From: Rhodocyclaceae bacterium
GTDB lineage: Bacteria; Pseudomonadota; Gammaproteobacteria; Burkholderiales; Rhodocyclaceae
Direction: 5' to 3'
NCBI GenBank assembly: GCA_019455325.1
Contig: JACFMQ010000011.1
Location: 1-64,000 of the forward strand
Length of the DNA stretch: 64,000 bases
The position numbers and the translations under genes were made by a program. Shown here piece after piece: positions 40,561 through 52,600 of this stretch. The notes under the pieces were generated by a model, which was not told where the DNA came from, did no database searches, and was given only the letters and a program-made list of their open reading frames with translations. Every line of letters starts with the position of its first letter. Within the stretch, counting starts at the first letter, position 1.

Positions 40561-41295
40561 TCAGCCGAGTTCCCGCAGGTCGGCCACCGGCGCTTCGCCG
40601 AAGCGGTCGGAGAGCAGGTGGGCGACGACGCCGGCGGCGCAGTCGGCCGGCGTCGCCAGGCCGCCGTTCGCCTTCAGCGCCTCGAATTTCCCGCGCAGCG
40701 GAAAGTCGTCGAGCGGCGTCGCGCGAATCTGCGCCTGCATGTCGGTGTCGACGACGCCCGGTGCCAGGCTGCAGATGCGCACGCCCGGCGTTGCGTCGGC
40801 GGCGACCGTGCGCGCATGGTGGTCGAGCGCCGCCTTGCCGGCGCCGTAGACGCTCCAGCCGGCGATCGCGTTGCGGCCGGCGCCGCTGGAAACGTGCAGC
40901 ACGCGTAGTTCGGCGCGGCCGGCGACGGCCTGGGCGGCGGCGGTGGCGAGCGCCAGCGCGGCGGCGACGTTGCAGGTCGCGGCCTGGACGACGGCCGCCG
41001 GCGGCTGCGCGGCGAGGATGCCGACCGGGGCGAGCAGGCCGGCGTTGTTGACCAGCAGCAGCGTGTCGGCGTCGGCGGCGAATGCCGCCAGCGTGCCGCC
41101 TTCCAGCCAGCGGACGAGGGCGGCGGCGTCGGCGAGATCGAGCGCGACTTCGGTCAGCCGCCCGGCGCTGCGTGCGGCCAGGTCCGGGTGGCCGCTGCGG
41201 GCAAGGCCGAGCACGGCGATTTCCCGCGCCAGCAGGTTCTCGGCGACGGCGGCGCCGAGGCCGCGCGAGTGGCCGGTGACGACGGCCTTGATCAT
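40561..41295 (-). CDS. Short-chain dehydrogenase/reductase
   Basis: A classical SDR of 244 residues: a TGHSRGLG nucleotide-binding turn, NNAG, a catalytic Ser in HVSSGAG, and YGAGK with Tyr and Lys. It resembles sepiapterin-reductase-like SDRs. The substrate is not evident. Confidence 0.85.
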   Translation of the reverse strand: MIKAVVTGHSRGLGAAVAENLLAREIAVLGLARSGHPDLAARSAGRLTEVALDLADAAALVRWLEGGTLAAFAADADTLLLVNNAGLLAPVGILAAQPPAAVVQAATCNVAAALALATAAAQAVAGRAELRVLHVSSGAGRNAIAGWSVYGAGKAALDHHARTVAADATPGVRICSLAPGVVDTDMQAQIRATPLDDFPLRGKFEALKANGGLATPADCAAGVVAHLLSDRFGEAPVADLRELG

Positions 41296-41364
41296 CGGCT
41301 TCTCCAGAACGATCGGAAAGGCGTGATGGTAGCCGAAGCGCGCCGGCCGCGTGCGGCGGGCGCC

Positions 41365-42810
41365 TCAGCCGATCCGCCGCACTTCGCCGCGCCAGCCGCC
41401 TTGATTTCCTCGCCGTCGCGCAGTTCAGCGAGGATGCCGGAGAGGTTGAGTACGGCGGGCAGCGCGAATTTGCGGGCGACGGTCAGCCCGTCGGCCTTCA
41501 GGAACAGCGGCGTCTAGCCGGGGTCGGTGAAAGATGTCGCCGGCGTGCAGGCGCGCGCCTTCGGCAGAGGGGCGGAGCAGGCGGGCCTTGCTGCGCGCGT
41601 GGCCCGTGCCCGCGGTGACGCCGCGTCAGGCCGTGCCACCCGGTGCGACGGGCGGGAGGGAATCGCCCCTGGCACCGCTAGAGGTTTGTGCGGCTGGCTG
41701 CGATCCTTTCTCCGCGGACGGCGACGTCTGCCTTGCCGGATCGACGAGAAGCCATTCCGGCGGCTCGCTCGCCTGCCATGCGCGAAACCACGCCTGCTGC
41801 GACGCGGGCAAGCATGCCAGCGGGCGGTATGTCGCTGGCTAGGGCGCGGTCGATTTCACGGAGCGTCAGGTCGAATACGTCGTCGCACCGGTGGAGCCCG
41901 CCGCGCTCGATCAGCCGGTCCGCCGCTGCTAGCATCAGCCGGTGGGCCGGTTCGACGTTGGCGATCAGAGTGCTGCGAGTGGCCTCGCGCTGTGGTTCGC
42001 GGCCTTGACCAGCGTCCTGAGCCAGAGCCGCCGCCAGAGTGGCACGGATGTGCTGCCAGGCGGCATCGGCGGCGTCTCGCTGGCGGCGGTGCTGGGCCTC
42101 GTCGACCTCGGCGAGCGCGTCTAGCTGGTCCAGCAGCGCCTGCGCCGTTCCGGCCCTGGCCTTGAGTGATTTCCTTCTACAGCCGGGCGAGCCGGAGCAG
42201 CGCGTAGCCCTGTTCAGTGTTCGACGACACGCCAGACGTCGGTCGCGTCCTCCGCGAACAGATAGTCGTCGCCCGCTGCTTCGCCGCTGACCAGTGCCTC
42301 GCCCAGACCTCTGGGGGTGTGGACGATCAGTCGGTCCTTACGGCTGGAGCGCGGGTTGTAGGTGAAGGCGATACCAGTGGCCTGTGCATCGAGCATCGGC
42401 ATGACGACCACCGCCATCGCAACCTCGCCCGTCTAACCGATCCGCCGGCGATAGGCGCGGGCGGCCTCGCCGTCGAGCGAGGCCCAGACTTTGCTAAGCT
42501 GCGAGCAAGGCCGGAAATCTGCGGACGTTCAGGCTGGAGCGAAAGATACCGGTGAAGGAGGCTGCCGCGCTATCCTCGCCGACCGGGCGAGCACACGGAG
42601 GGTGGTGCATCCTGCCAACTGCGTTCGGCCAGCGCATCACGCAGGGTGTCCTGCAGCGCCGCTGGCGCGTCCATGTCGCGGCGGCCGTTCCAGTGTGCCG
42701 GGACGACGAGGAAATCCGGGGCCGGTAGACCATAGCGCAGCAGTAGCCCGAGGTGCTTGGCCTTGCCGTCGACCTCGGTCGGCGGTCGATCGGTGGCGAG
42801 CATGCCGGGC
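41365..42810 (-). pseudogene. Decayed PEP/pyruvate-binding domain protein (PEP synthase/rifampin phosphotransferase type)
   Basis: Fragments occur in order on the minus strand. GKAKHLGLLLRYGLPAPDFL near 42760 is the start of a PPDK N-terminal domain. VWASLDGEAARAYRRRIG, then an in-frame TAG, then TGEVAMAVVVMPMLDAQATG lie at 42490-42370, and AGDDYLFAEDATDVWRVVEH ends in a TGA at 42214. LIERGGLHRCDDVFDLTL lies near 41910. A phosphohistidine-domain remnant (TPLFLKADGL ... FALPAVLNLSG) lies near 41500-41400; its central His-bearing segment is missing. There are multiple stops and frameshifts, so no functional product is expected. Confidence 0.75.
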
Positions 42811-43189
42811 AGCAGCGGGGCGGGCGTTTCGGAGGGTGGGGGCCATAGTGGAAGATGAGGCGGCTGCGTCGGGGCATGTGGCGGCGGGCGTGTCTGGGCA
42901 CACGTGCAGGGGAGGTGCGTCGTTCATCGTTTTTTTCCCCGTTGCGCCATACCGTTGCAGACAAGGGCGAGCAGCCGTGTCATGTCGTCGACCAGTGGCA
43001 ACTCGCCGTCGAACTACTAATGCAGGAGGGAGGGCGGTGAGCTGTGCGACCTACAGGTGCATGGCGAGCACCGGCGCGGGAATGTCGGTGCTTGGCCGCC
43101 TACCCAGCCTTGATCAGCCGTAAAGTGCGGTTCATGCCGCTACGCTCGCTGTCCGCGCTGCTTCCCGCCGCGTCGCGCAGCGCGGCCTA

Positions 43190-43557
43190 GCGGACACGTA
43201 GGGTAGCAGGTAGCCGCGCCGGTTTTCGCACCAGTCGGCGTGCAGGGCGAGAAACCTCGCCAGTTGCGCTTGCCCCGCCGGCAAAGCGGCCAGATCGGCC
43301 CGGATCGCCGGCTACGCCTCGCGCAGCTTGTAGTGGAAGAGGTGGCGCAGTAAGGATTCCTTGACCGGGAAATGCTTGTTCAGCGTGACTTTCGACACGT
43401 CGGCGGTGGCGGCGATGCGTTTCATCGTCACCGACGCGTAGCCTTCGGCCTCGAACAAGTCCCAGGCGGTGTCGGCAAGATGGTCGCGCTGCTGCCAGCG
43501 TTTTCTTTCGTGCCGGCCAAGATCGGCCGAGTCGGCTTCGGCGGGGGAGGGGGGCAA
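43190..43557 (-). pseudogene. Truncated TetR family regulator
   Basis: The N-terminal HTH is clear (TAWDLFEAEGYASVTMKRIA, then ADVSKVTLNKHFPVKESLL). An in-frame TAG near 43315 stops the protein at about 81 residues. The frame then continues with recognisable ligand-domain sequence (PAIRADLAALPAGQAQLARF). A short DNA-binding product might still be made. The neighbouring decayed PEP-domain gene on the same strand may have been its target. Confidence 0.75.
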
Positions 43558-43655
43558 TGTAAATTATTAAACTATATTCATAGTACATTTTAGCAACCGG
43601 CTTAATGCAGTGGGATGAGGCACGTTATTGCCAAGCCATATGTGGCTTTATCGTA

Positions 43656-46600
43656 GTTTTACCCCACATCCCTCGAACCCGAGGGACGAAGCGCCAGCAA
43701 GGCAACCCGCGAGGCCAACGCCGCCGCGTTTCAACCCACGTCCCTCGAACCCGAGGGACGAAGCGTCTCGAGCTGGTCGGGGGCGGGGGTCGTGACGATG
43801 TTTCAACCCACGTCCCTCGAACCCGAGGGACGAAGCCTGCGCCAAAGGTAGACCAAGCACAGGATGGACAGTTTCAACCCACGTCCCTCGAACCCGAGGG
43901 ACGAAGCAGCCAGTGAGAGAAGCCGGGCTTCAGGCCGTAGCCGTTTCAACCCACGTCCCTCGAACCCGAGGGACGAAGCTCAACGGGAGCCAGCGGCGAA
44001 AGAGCCGACTTTTGTTTCAACCCACGTCCCTCGAACCCGAGGGACGAAGCGCAGATCGAGATAATGGGGAGGGCAGCATGACCGTTTCAACCCACGTCCC
44101 TCGAACCCGAGGGACGAAGCGTTGCCCTGGCCTCGCTCCCCGGCGCGCACGAAGTTTCAACCCACGTCCCTCGAACCCGAGGGACGAAGCCTTGCGCGGC
44201 GCTTGCCCAGCCCTCCGCATCGAGCGTTTCAACCCACGTCCCTCGAACCCGAGGGACGAAGCGCGACGAGGCGGCGCTGCCGGCGCGACCCCGCCATGTT
44301 TCAACCCACGTCCCTCGAACCCGAGGGACGAAGCCCGCAGCGGACGATCTGTGTAAAACCCTGTATCTGGTTTCAACCCACGTCCCTCGAACCCGAGGGA
44401 CGAAGCTCTCAAAACGATGCCGTCAATGAAGGTCATGGTTAAGTTTCAACCCACGTCCCTCGAACCCGAGGGACGAAGCGCCTAATGTGCACGTACCCGA
44501 ACCGCCGACGCCTGTTTCAACCCACGTCCCTCGAACCCGAGGGACGAAGCCGGCGACGGATTGGAATAATCCTGCCCACGGCAAGTTTCAACCCACGTCC
44601 CTCGAACCCGAGGGACGAAGCCGAACGCGTCCTGCCGAGGCATGGGGGGTGGAGGGTTTCAACCCACGTCCCTCGAACCCGAGGGACGAAGCAATGGACA
44701 TCCAGAGCACGATGAAGGAAAACTGGTTTCAACCCACGTCCCTCGAACCCGAGGGACGAAGCCTGTTTCGGCAGATTGTCGAGGGGGCGGTGTGATGTTT
44801 CAACCCACGTCCCTCGAACCCGAGGGACGAAGCGCCGGTCTTTCAGGAGTTTATCGCTCACGACGTAGTTTCAACCCACGTCCCTCGAACCCGAGGGACG
44901 AAGCAGCCCCTCGACCGAGTTGAGTCTGTTTCGCATGCGTTTCAACCCACGTCCCTCGAACCCGAGGGACGAAGCACGACAATGAGGCCAGCATGATGCA
45001 GTTCATCGAGTTTCAACCCACGTCCCTCGAACCCGAGGGACGAAGCTGCTGATCGACCGCGAGATGGTCGCCGCCTACGTGTTTCAACCCACGTCCCTCG
45101 AACCCGAGGGACGAAGCTCGAGCAGCGTGCGGCTCTTGCCTGTGCCCATGTCCATGTTTCAACCCACGTCCCTCGAACCCGAGGGACGAAGCTGACGATC
45201 AGGGTCGTCCGGCGGTCGAAGTCGACGTTTCAACCCACGTCCCTCGAACCCGAGGGACGAAGCTCCTCTCCCTTGCTGCAGACGAACTGCCCGACGCGGT
45301 TTCAACCCACGTCCCTCGAACCCGAGGGACGAAGCGCGGCGGGCTGTTTTCGATCGAGGCCATCGCGTGTTTCAACCCACGTCCCTCGAACCCGAGGGAC
45401 GAAGCACCACTTCGAGCGCGGTGGCATCGTCGGCTCGGTCGTTTCAACCCACGTCCCTCGAACCCGAGGGACGAAGCGTCGCAATGGCGTTCCTGTAATG
45501 ACCGACAACCAGTTTCAACCCACGTCCCTCGAACCCGAGGGACGAAGCCACGTAATCGGCGAGGTCGGATTCCCCCCATTCCTGTTTCAACCCACGTCCC
45601 TCGAACCCGAGGGACGAAGCACCGTGCCGGAACTCCGGTTGAGCAGCAACGCGATGTTTCAACCCACGTCCCTCGAACCCGAGGGACGAAGCCGTCGTAC
45701 TGCTGACCGTCGGAGATGCGAATGCAACGTTTCAACCCACGTCCCTCGAACCCGAGGGACGAAGCTCGCCGACGAATCTTCCCATCCACGATTACCAGGA
45801 GTTTCAACCCACGTCCCTCGAACCCGAGGGACGAAGCCGTCCATGGTTACCTCGATCAACTGCGCCAGGTCGTTTCAACCCACGTCCCTCGAACCCGAGG
45901 GACGAAGCCCCTCGCCGCCACGACGCGCTACAAGCTGCCGAAGGTTTCAACCCACGTCCCTCGAACCCGAGGGACGAAGCAGCGGCTCGAAGCCAAGGTG
46001 CGCAGCATTACCGAGTTTCAACCCACGTCCCTCGAACCCGAGGGACGAAGCCGGATGCGAGCACCGGAGAATTCGAGCGACTCAAGGTTTCAACCCACGT
46101 CCCTCGAACCCGAGGGACGAAGCCTCGCCGGCGCGATCATCGGCGGCTTTCTCGGGTCGTTTCAACCCACGTCCCTCGAACCCGAGGGACGAAGCCCGTG
46201 ACCGCGCTCGCCGCCGTCAATCCCGTGCTGGTTTCAACCCACGTCCCTCGAACCCGAGGGACGAAGCCCGCGTCGCATCCTCGACGGTCGTAGGTGCTCT
46301 GGTGTTTCAACCCACGTCCCTCGAACCCGAGGGACGAAGCGCGCAATGGGTGTCCGGATGGCACTCAGGCGGATGAGTTTCAACCCACGTCCCTCGAACC
46401 CGAGGGACGAAGCTTGCCGATGGCGAGCGGCGACAGGTAGTTTTGGAGTTTCAACCCACGTCCCTCGAACCCGAGGGACGAAGCCCGGCAGGCCGGTTGC
46501 TAGCGCGGCAATGGCGTGGTTTCAACCCACGTCCCTCGAACCCGAGGGACGAAGCCGGTACGTTCCGTCGAGGCCTCAAGCAATACTCGTGGTTTCAACC

Positions 46601-49600
46601 CACGTCCCTCGAACCCGAGGGACGAAGCTGCTCACCCATCCGGATACCGCCGGATTCAAGCTGTTTCAACCCACGTCCCTCGAACCCGAGGGACGAAGCC
46701 GTTCTGGTCTGCATGACCTGGTCGCCTTGATCAGTTTCAACCCACGTCCCTCGAACCCGAGGGACGAAGCTTATCGATGCGCTCAACCGACTGGCCGATG
46801 CTGCGGTTTCAACCCACGTCCCTCGAACCCGAGGGACGAAGCCCCCACACCCACAGGATGATCGTGGCGGCGATCATGTTTCAACCCACGTCCCTCGAAC
46901 CCGAGGGACGAAGCGCAGTTGCAAATCCATATCCTCAAGGGCAATACGGTTTCAACCCACGTCCCTCGAACCCGAGGGACGAAGCGTACCGTTCTACAAA
47001 CTCGGCATCGTCATCAGTGTTTCAACCCACGTCCCTCGAACCCGAGGGACGAAGCCTTACTTCTGGATTCGAGCGTCTTGACAACCATTCGGTTTCAACC
47101 CACGTCCCTCGAACCCGAGGGACGAAGCTGAGGTCGAGGTTGAGCATGGCCGCGCCTTCGCGGTTTCAACCCACGTCCCTCGAACCCGAGGGACGAAGCC
47201 GGCGCGGCGGCGCTGGCGGCGGTGTCCCAGGCGACGTTTCAACCCACGTCCCTCGAACCCGAGGGACGAAGCGGATGGTCGTGTTGCCGTTGGCGATCAT
47301 GTTCAAGGTTTCAACCCACGTCCCTCGAACCCGAGGGACGAAGCAGCTTGGCCGTGGCGCCCCAGTTGCGGGACAAGTTGTTTCAACCCACGTCCCTCGA
47401 ACCCGAGGGACGAAGCGTCGCGCCTTGGCGGCGCGCTGGCGCTGATGCCGGCGTTTCAACCCACGTCCCTCGAACCCGAGGGACGAAGCGACAGTGCCGG
47501 CCGATACGGTGTAAATCGTGACGCCCGTTTCAACCCACGTCCCTCGAACCCGAGGGACGAAGCGACTGCGAGGCCATTAGCATTACCCCTTATTGATGTT
47601 TCAACCCACGTCCCTCGAACCCGAGGGACGAAGCCAACGGCGGCCAGGCCGACGGCCAGGATGGTAAGGTTTCAACCCACGTCCCTCGAACCCGAGGGAC
47701 GAAGCACGGTAAGGCGGCCGGCTTCCTCGTTGATCGAAATGTTTCAACCCACGTCCCTCGAACCCGAGGGACGAAGCCGCGTTCGCCCCATTGCGTCATC
47801 ACTTGGTAATGGTTTCAACCCACGTCCCTCGAACCCGAGGGACGAAGCCGGTGCCGGAAACCTGCGATGCAATGACAGCGCTCGTTTCAACCCACGTCCC
47901 TCGAACCCGAGGGACGAAGCACGACGCCCTCTACCTGCTGCAAATACTTTTCCGGTTTCAACCCACGTCCCTCGAACCCGAGGGACGAAGCGACCGTACC
48001 CCAGGTGCCTTGCGACTTCTTCTGTTTGTTTCAACCCACGTCCCTCGAACCCGAGGGACGAAGCATCGCCACTATCTTCCACTGGCCGCTGGCGGCGATG
48101 TTTCAACCCACGTCCCTCGAACCCGAGGGACGAAGCCTTCAGCGCCTTGTGCAGCGCCGGGTCGATCTCGACGTTTCAACCCACGTCCCTCGAACCCGAG
48201 GGACGAAGCGACGGTCTTTTCGACACCTTGCACCGTGACAACCAGAGTTTCAACCCACGTCCCTCGAACCCGAGGGACGAAGCGCGAAGCCGCGCCTAAA
48301 CTTGTATCTAGGACACATTGGTTTCAACCCACGTCCCTCGAACCCGAGGGACGAAGCTGAAGCTCCCCGCGACGTCGGCTCCTCTTTCAATGTTTCAACC
48401 CACGTCCCTCGAACCCGAGGGACGAAGCCCATCGGCAGCTCGAGGCCGGCCGGCGCGGACTGGTTTCAACCCACGTCCCTCGAACCCGAGGGACGAAGCC
48501 CGGCAAACCGGTTGCCAGCGCGGCGATAGCGTGGTTTCAACCCACGTCCCTCGAACCCGAGGGACGAAGCCCGCTGGTACGCTACCGCGACGAGGTATCG
48601 CCGACGTTTCAACCCACGTCCCTCGAACCCGAGGGACGAAGCGGCGGCACCTTGGCGACGTGCCGCGCGACCAGCAGGTTTCAACCCACGTCCCTCGAAC
48701 CCGAGGGACGAAGCTCACCGCGCATCGGGATGACGTACTCGTAGTCGGCGTTTCAACCCACGTCCCTCGAACCCGAGGGACGAAGCGTTGAGTTTGTGGC
48801 TGCGTTTCAGGACTGCGTCCCGTTTCAACCCACGTCCCTCGAACCCGAGGGACGAAGCCATGGTCGTTACTCCTTCGCAAGGTTCAGGTCGAGGTTTCAA
48901 CCCACGTCCCTCGAACCCGAGGGACGAAGCCTGCGCAAACGTGCTTCGGATGAAATCGAGGATTGGGTTTCAACCCACGTCCCTCGAACCCGAGGGACGA
49001 AGCGTTAGGCGGGCGATAGGCGCCTCGCTTCGTTTCCGTTTCAACCCACGTCCCTCGAACCCGAGGGACGAAGCCTTCCAGCCAGGGTCCGTGGTCCGCA
49101 CGCTCATGGTTTCAACCCACGTCCCTCGAACCCGAGGGACGAAGCCTTCGCCCTGGTCTTCTTCCTCGGCCTGCAGTCGCTGTTTCAACCCACGTCCCTC
49201 GAACCCGAGGGACGAAGCTGAGGCCGGCGGCCTTGGTGACGCCGTACTGTTTGTTTCAACCCACGTCCCTCGAACCCGAGGGACGAAGCAGGATGCCGCC
49301 GACCGCAAGCGGCCGGCCGGCGGGTTTCAACCCACGTCCCTCGAACCCGAGGGACGAAGCGCGGAGACGTGGCCGGGCCAGACGACGTAGCCGAGGTTTC
49401 AACCCACGTCCCTCGAACCCGAGGGACGAAGCTTTGGTGCGCTGGGGCCACAAGATGGGGCCGCTTGTTTCAACCCACGTCCCTCGAACCCGAGGGACGA
49501 AGCTCCGGGATGGCCACCAGATCGCCGCATCTCATGTGGTTTCAACCCACGTCCCTCGAACCCGAGGGACGAAGCACATAGACCTCGGCGTGCTCGTTGC

Positions 49601-52600
49601 CGGTGTCGCAGTTTCAACCCACGTCCCTCGAACCCGAGGGACGAAGCCGTACTCCAGCCCGAGATCGTCGCGCAGACCGACGATGTTTCAACCCACGTCC
49701 CTCGAACCCGAGGGACGAAGCATCAAGCAGCACCAGCATTCCGAACGTGACGCGGTTTCAACCCACGTCCCTCGAACCCGAGGGACGAAGCAGGAAGTGG
49801 ATTTGGGTATGGCGCCATCCGGGAAGTTTCAACCCACGTCCCTCGAACCCGAGGGACGAAGCCAAGCCGTCGGCTCGATCAGGTTGGCCAGCATGTCGTT
49901 TCAACCCACGTCCCTCGAACCCGAGGGACGAAGCAGGGCACCACCGGATTCCGCATCGACGCCAAGCGGGTTTCAACCCACGTCCCTCGAACCCGAGGGA
50001 CGAAGCCCGCGCGCCGGCAGGTTGCCGTAGGTGTCGTGGATGTTTCAACCCACGTCCCTCGAACCCGAGGGACGAAGCGTCGCGGCCCGAGTCGCCCCGA
50101 ACTTCCGTAGTGAGTTTCAACCCACGTCCCTCGAACCCGAGGGACGAAGCGGCCAGGCGGCCGTCCTCTCCCTTGCTGCAGACGTTTCAACCCACGTCCC
50201 TCGAACCCGAGGGACGAAGCCCGACGGGCAACCCATTCCTCGACCTCTGCCTGTGGTTTCAACCCACGTCCCTCGAACCCGAGGGACGAAGCCATCACGC
50301 CGAAGTCTGATGGCGGCACGGACGCCGTTTCAACCCACGTCCCTCGAACCCGAGGGACGAAGCGGGACGTGCCTCCATTTGACCGTTTGAGCATGGCCGT
50401 TTCAACCCACGTCCCTCGAACCCGAGGGACGAAGCCGAGCGCGCCGCGGAACATTTCCGGCACGATCAGGTTTCAACCCACGTCCCTCGAACCCGAGGGA
50501 CGAAGCCTCCCGGCGGTCTTTCGCATCGTGAGCGTCCGTCATGTTTCAACCCACGTCCCTCGAACCCGAGGGACGAAGCGCGTCCAGCCCTGGCCCTTCT
50601 CTTCGGCCGGGTAGGGTTTCAACCCACGTCCCTCGAACCCGAGGGACGAAGCGCAGCCCACGAACCACGTCGCTGACGGTTCGATACTTGTTTCAACCCA
50701 CGTCCCTCGAACCCGAGGGACGAAGCCCTCAGCGCCGGCCGGATCGCTTCGTCTATGTTCAGTTTCAACCCACGTCCCTCGAACCCGAGGGACGAAGCCG
50801 TTGCGCACCAGGTTGTTCTCCGGCGTGGCGAAGTTTCAACCCACGTCCCTCGAACCCGAGGGACGAAGCCGCGTGCCCGTCTTGTGGCGGTACCGCACTC
50901 ATCCCAGTTTCAACCCACGTCCCTCGAACCCGAGGGACGAAGCCCGAAGGGCTCCTCGGTCTTCTTCGCCACGCCGGAGTTTCAACCCACGTCCCTCGAA
51001 CCCGAGGGACGAAGCGCATGAAGATGGCGAAGGCCACGGACGCCGACCTGTTTCAACCCACGTCCCTCGAACCCGAGGGACGAAGCATTCATCGCGGTCT
51101 TCGACGACCACCGCACCGACGTTTCAACCCACGTCCCTCGAACCCGAGGGACGAAGCGCCGGACCCCGATGAGGGCCGCTGGTTCGTCCTCTCGTTTCAA
51201 CCCACGTCCCTCGAACCCGAGGGACGAAGCCGGTGGACTGCCGGGTTGTGCGGCTGGCAACCACGTTTCAACCCACGTCCCTCGAACCCGAGGGACGAAG
51301 CTCGTCGGCGGGCAAGATGCTCGCGTGTGTGTGCGGTTTCAACCCACGTCCCTCGAACCCGAGGGACGAAGCTCAAGTGGGCCGACAACGTGCTGGCACT
51401 GGTTGAGTTTCAACCCACGTCCCTCGAACCCGAGGGACGAAGCTCGCAGCGGCATGCGGGCCATGCCTCCACCATTGCGGTTTCAACCCACGTCCCTCGA
51501 ACCCGAGGGACGAAGCGTTGTGGTCGTGCCATCGAGCAGGTCGTACTCGATGTTTCAACCCACGTCCCTCGAACCCGAGGGACGAAGCGACCGGCTGGAC
51601 GTCTACCGAAGGCAGGGCATGAAGTTTCAACCCACGTCCCTCGAACCCGAGGGACGAAGCCCCCCTCGGTAGAGGGATTCGCGTCGTGCCATCCGTTTCA
51701 ACCCACGTCCCTCGAACCCGAGGGACGAAGCTTCCTGCGCATCTTCCTCGACCGGCTGCGCAGGCGTTTCAACCCACGTCCCTCGAACCCGAGGGACGAA
51801 GCTCGCCGCGGCGGTCGGGCCAGCCGCGGTCGAGGTAGTTTCAACCCACGTCCCTCGAACCCGAGGGACGAAGCCGGCGGCAGATCGGCGGCGGTGATCG
51901 GCCGCACCGGTTTCAACCCACGTCCCTCGAACCCGAGGGACGAAGCGCGGACGCCGTTCTTTCCCGCGACCTTCCCTTCAAGTTTCAACCCACGTCCCTC
52001 GAACCCGAGGGACGAAGCGGCGATTTTGCGCCAGAGCAAACGCGATGGGTGACGTTTCAACCCACGTCCCTCGAACCCGAGGGACGAAGCGCATGTAGCG
52101 CCAGGCGATCAGGCAGCGCATGGCGTTTCAACCCACGTCCCTCGAACCCGAGGGACGAAGCTTGTTGGCCACGCTATACCTGATCTCCGTCTCGTGGTTT
52201 CAACCCACGTCCCTCGAACCCGAGGGACGAAGCGTGCTGACGCCCCCTGTCCGGCTGCGGTATGAGAGGTTTCAACCCACGTCCCTCGAACCCGAGGGAC
52301 GAAGCGCACGGTGATCTCGTACTGCGGCATCGCCTCGCTGTTTCAACCCACGTCCCTCGAACCCGAGGGACGAAGCAGATACTCGGTGCAATACTGGCGC
52401 TTGAGGCTCGGGTTTCAACCCACGTCCCTCGAACCCGAGGGACGAAGCCTCGCATGTTCATGGCTTACTCCTGTTGCGGTCTGTTTCAACCCACGTCCCT
52501 CGAACCCGAGGGACGAAGCGCCGGCTCGATGACTCCGTCCTCGCGGGCCTCAGTGTTTCAACCCACGTCCCTCGAACCCGAGGGACGAAGCCCGAAGTCG

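Noticed and set aside
41296-43655. Functional phosphotransferase/PEP synthase gene
   Set aside because: In-frame stops, frameshifts and loss of the phosphohistidine segment leave only fragments.
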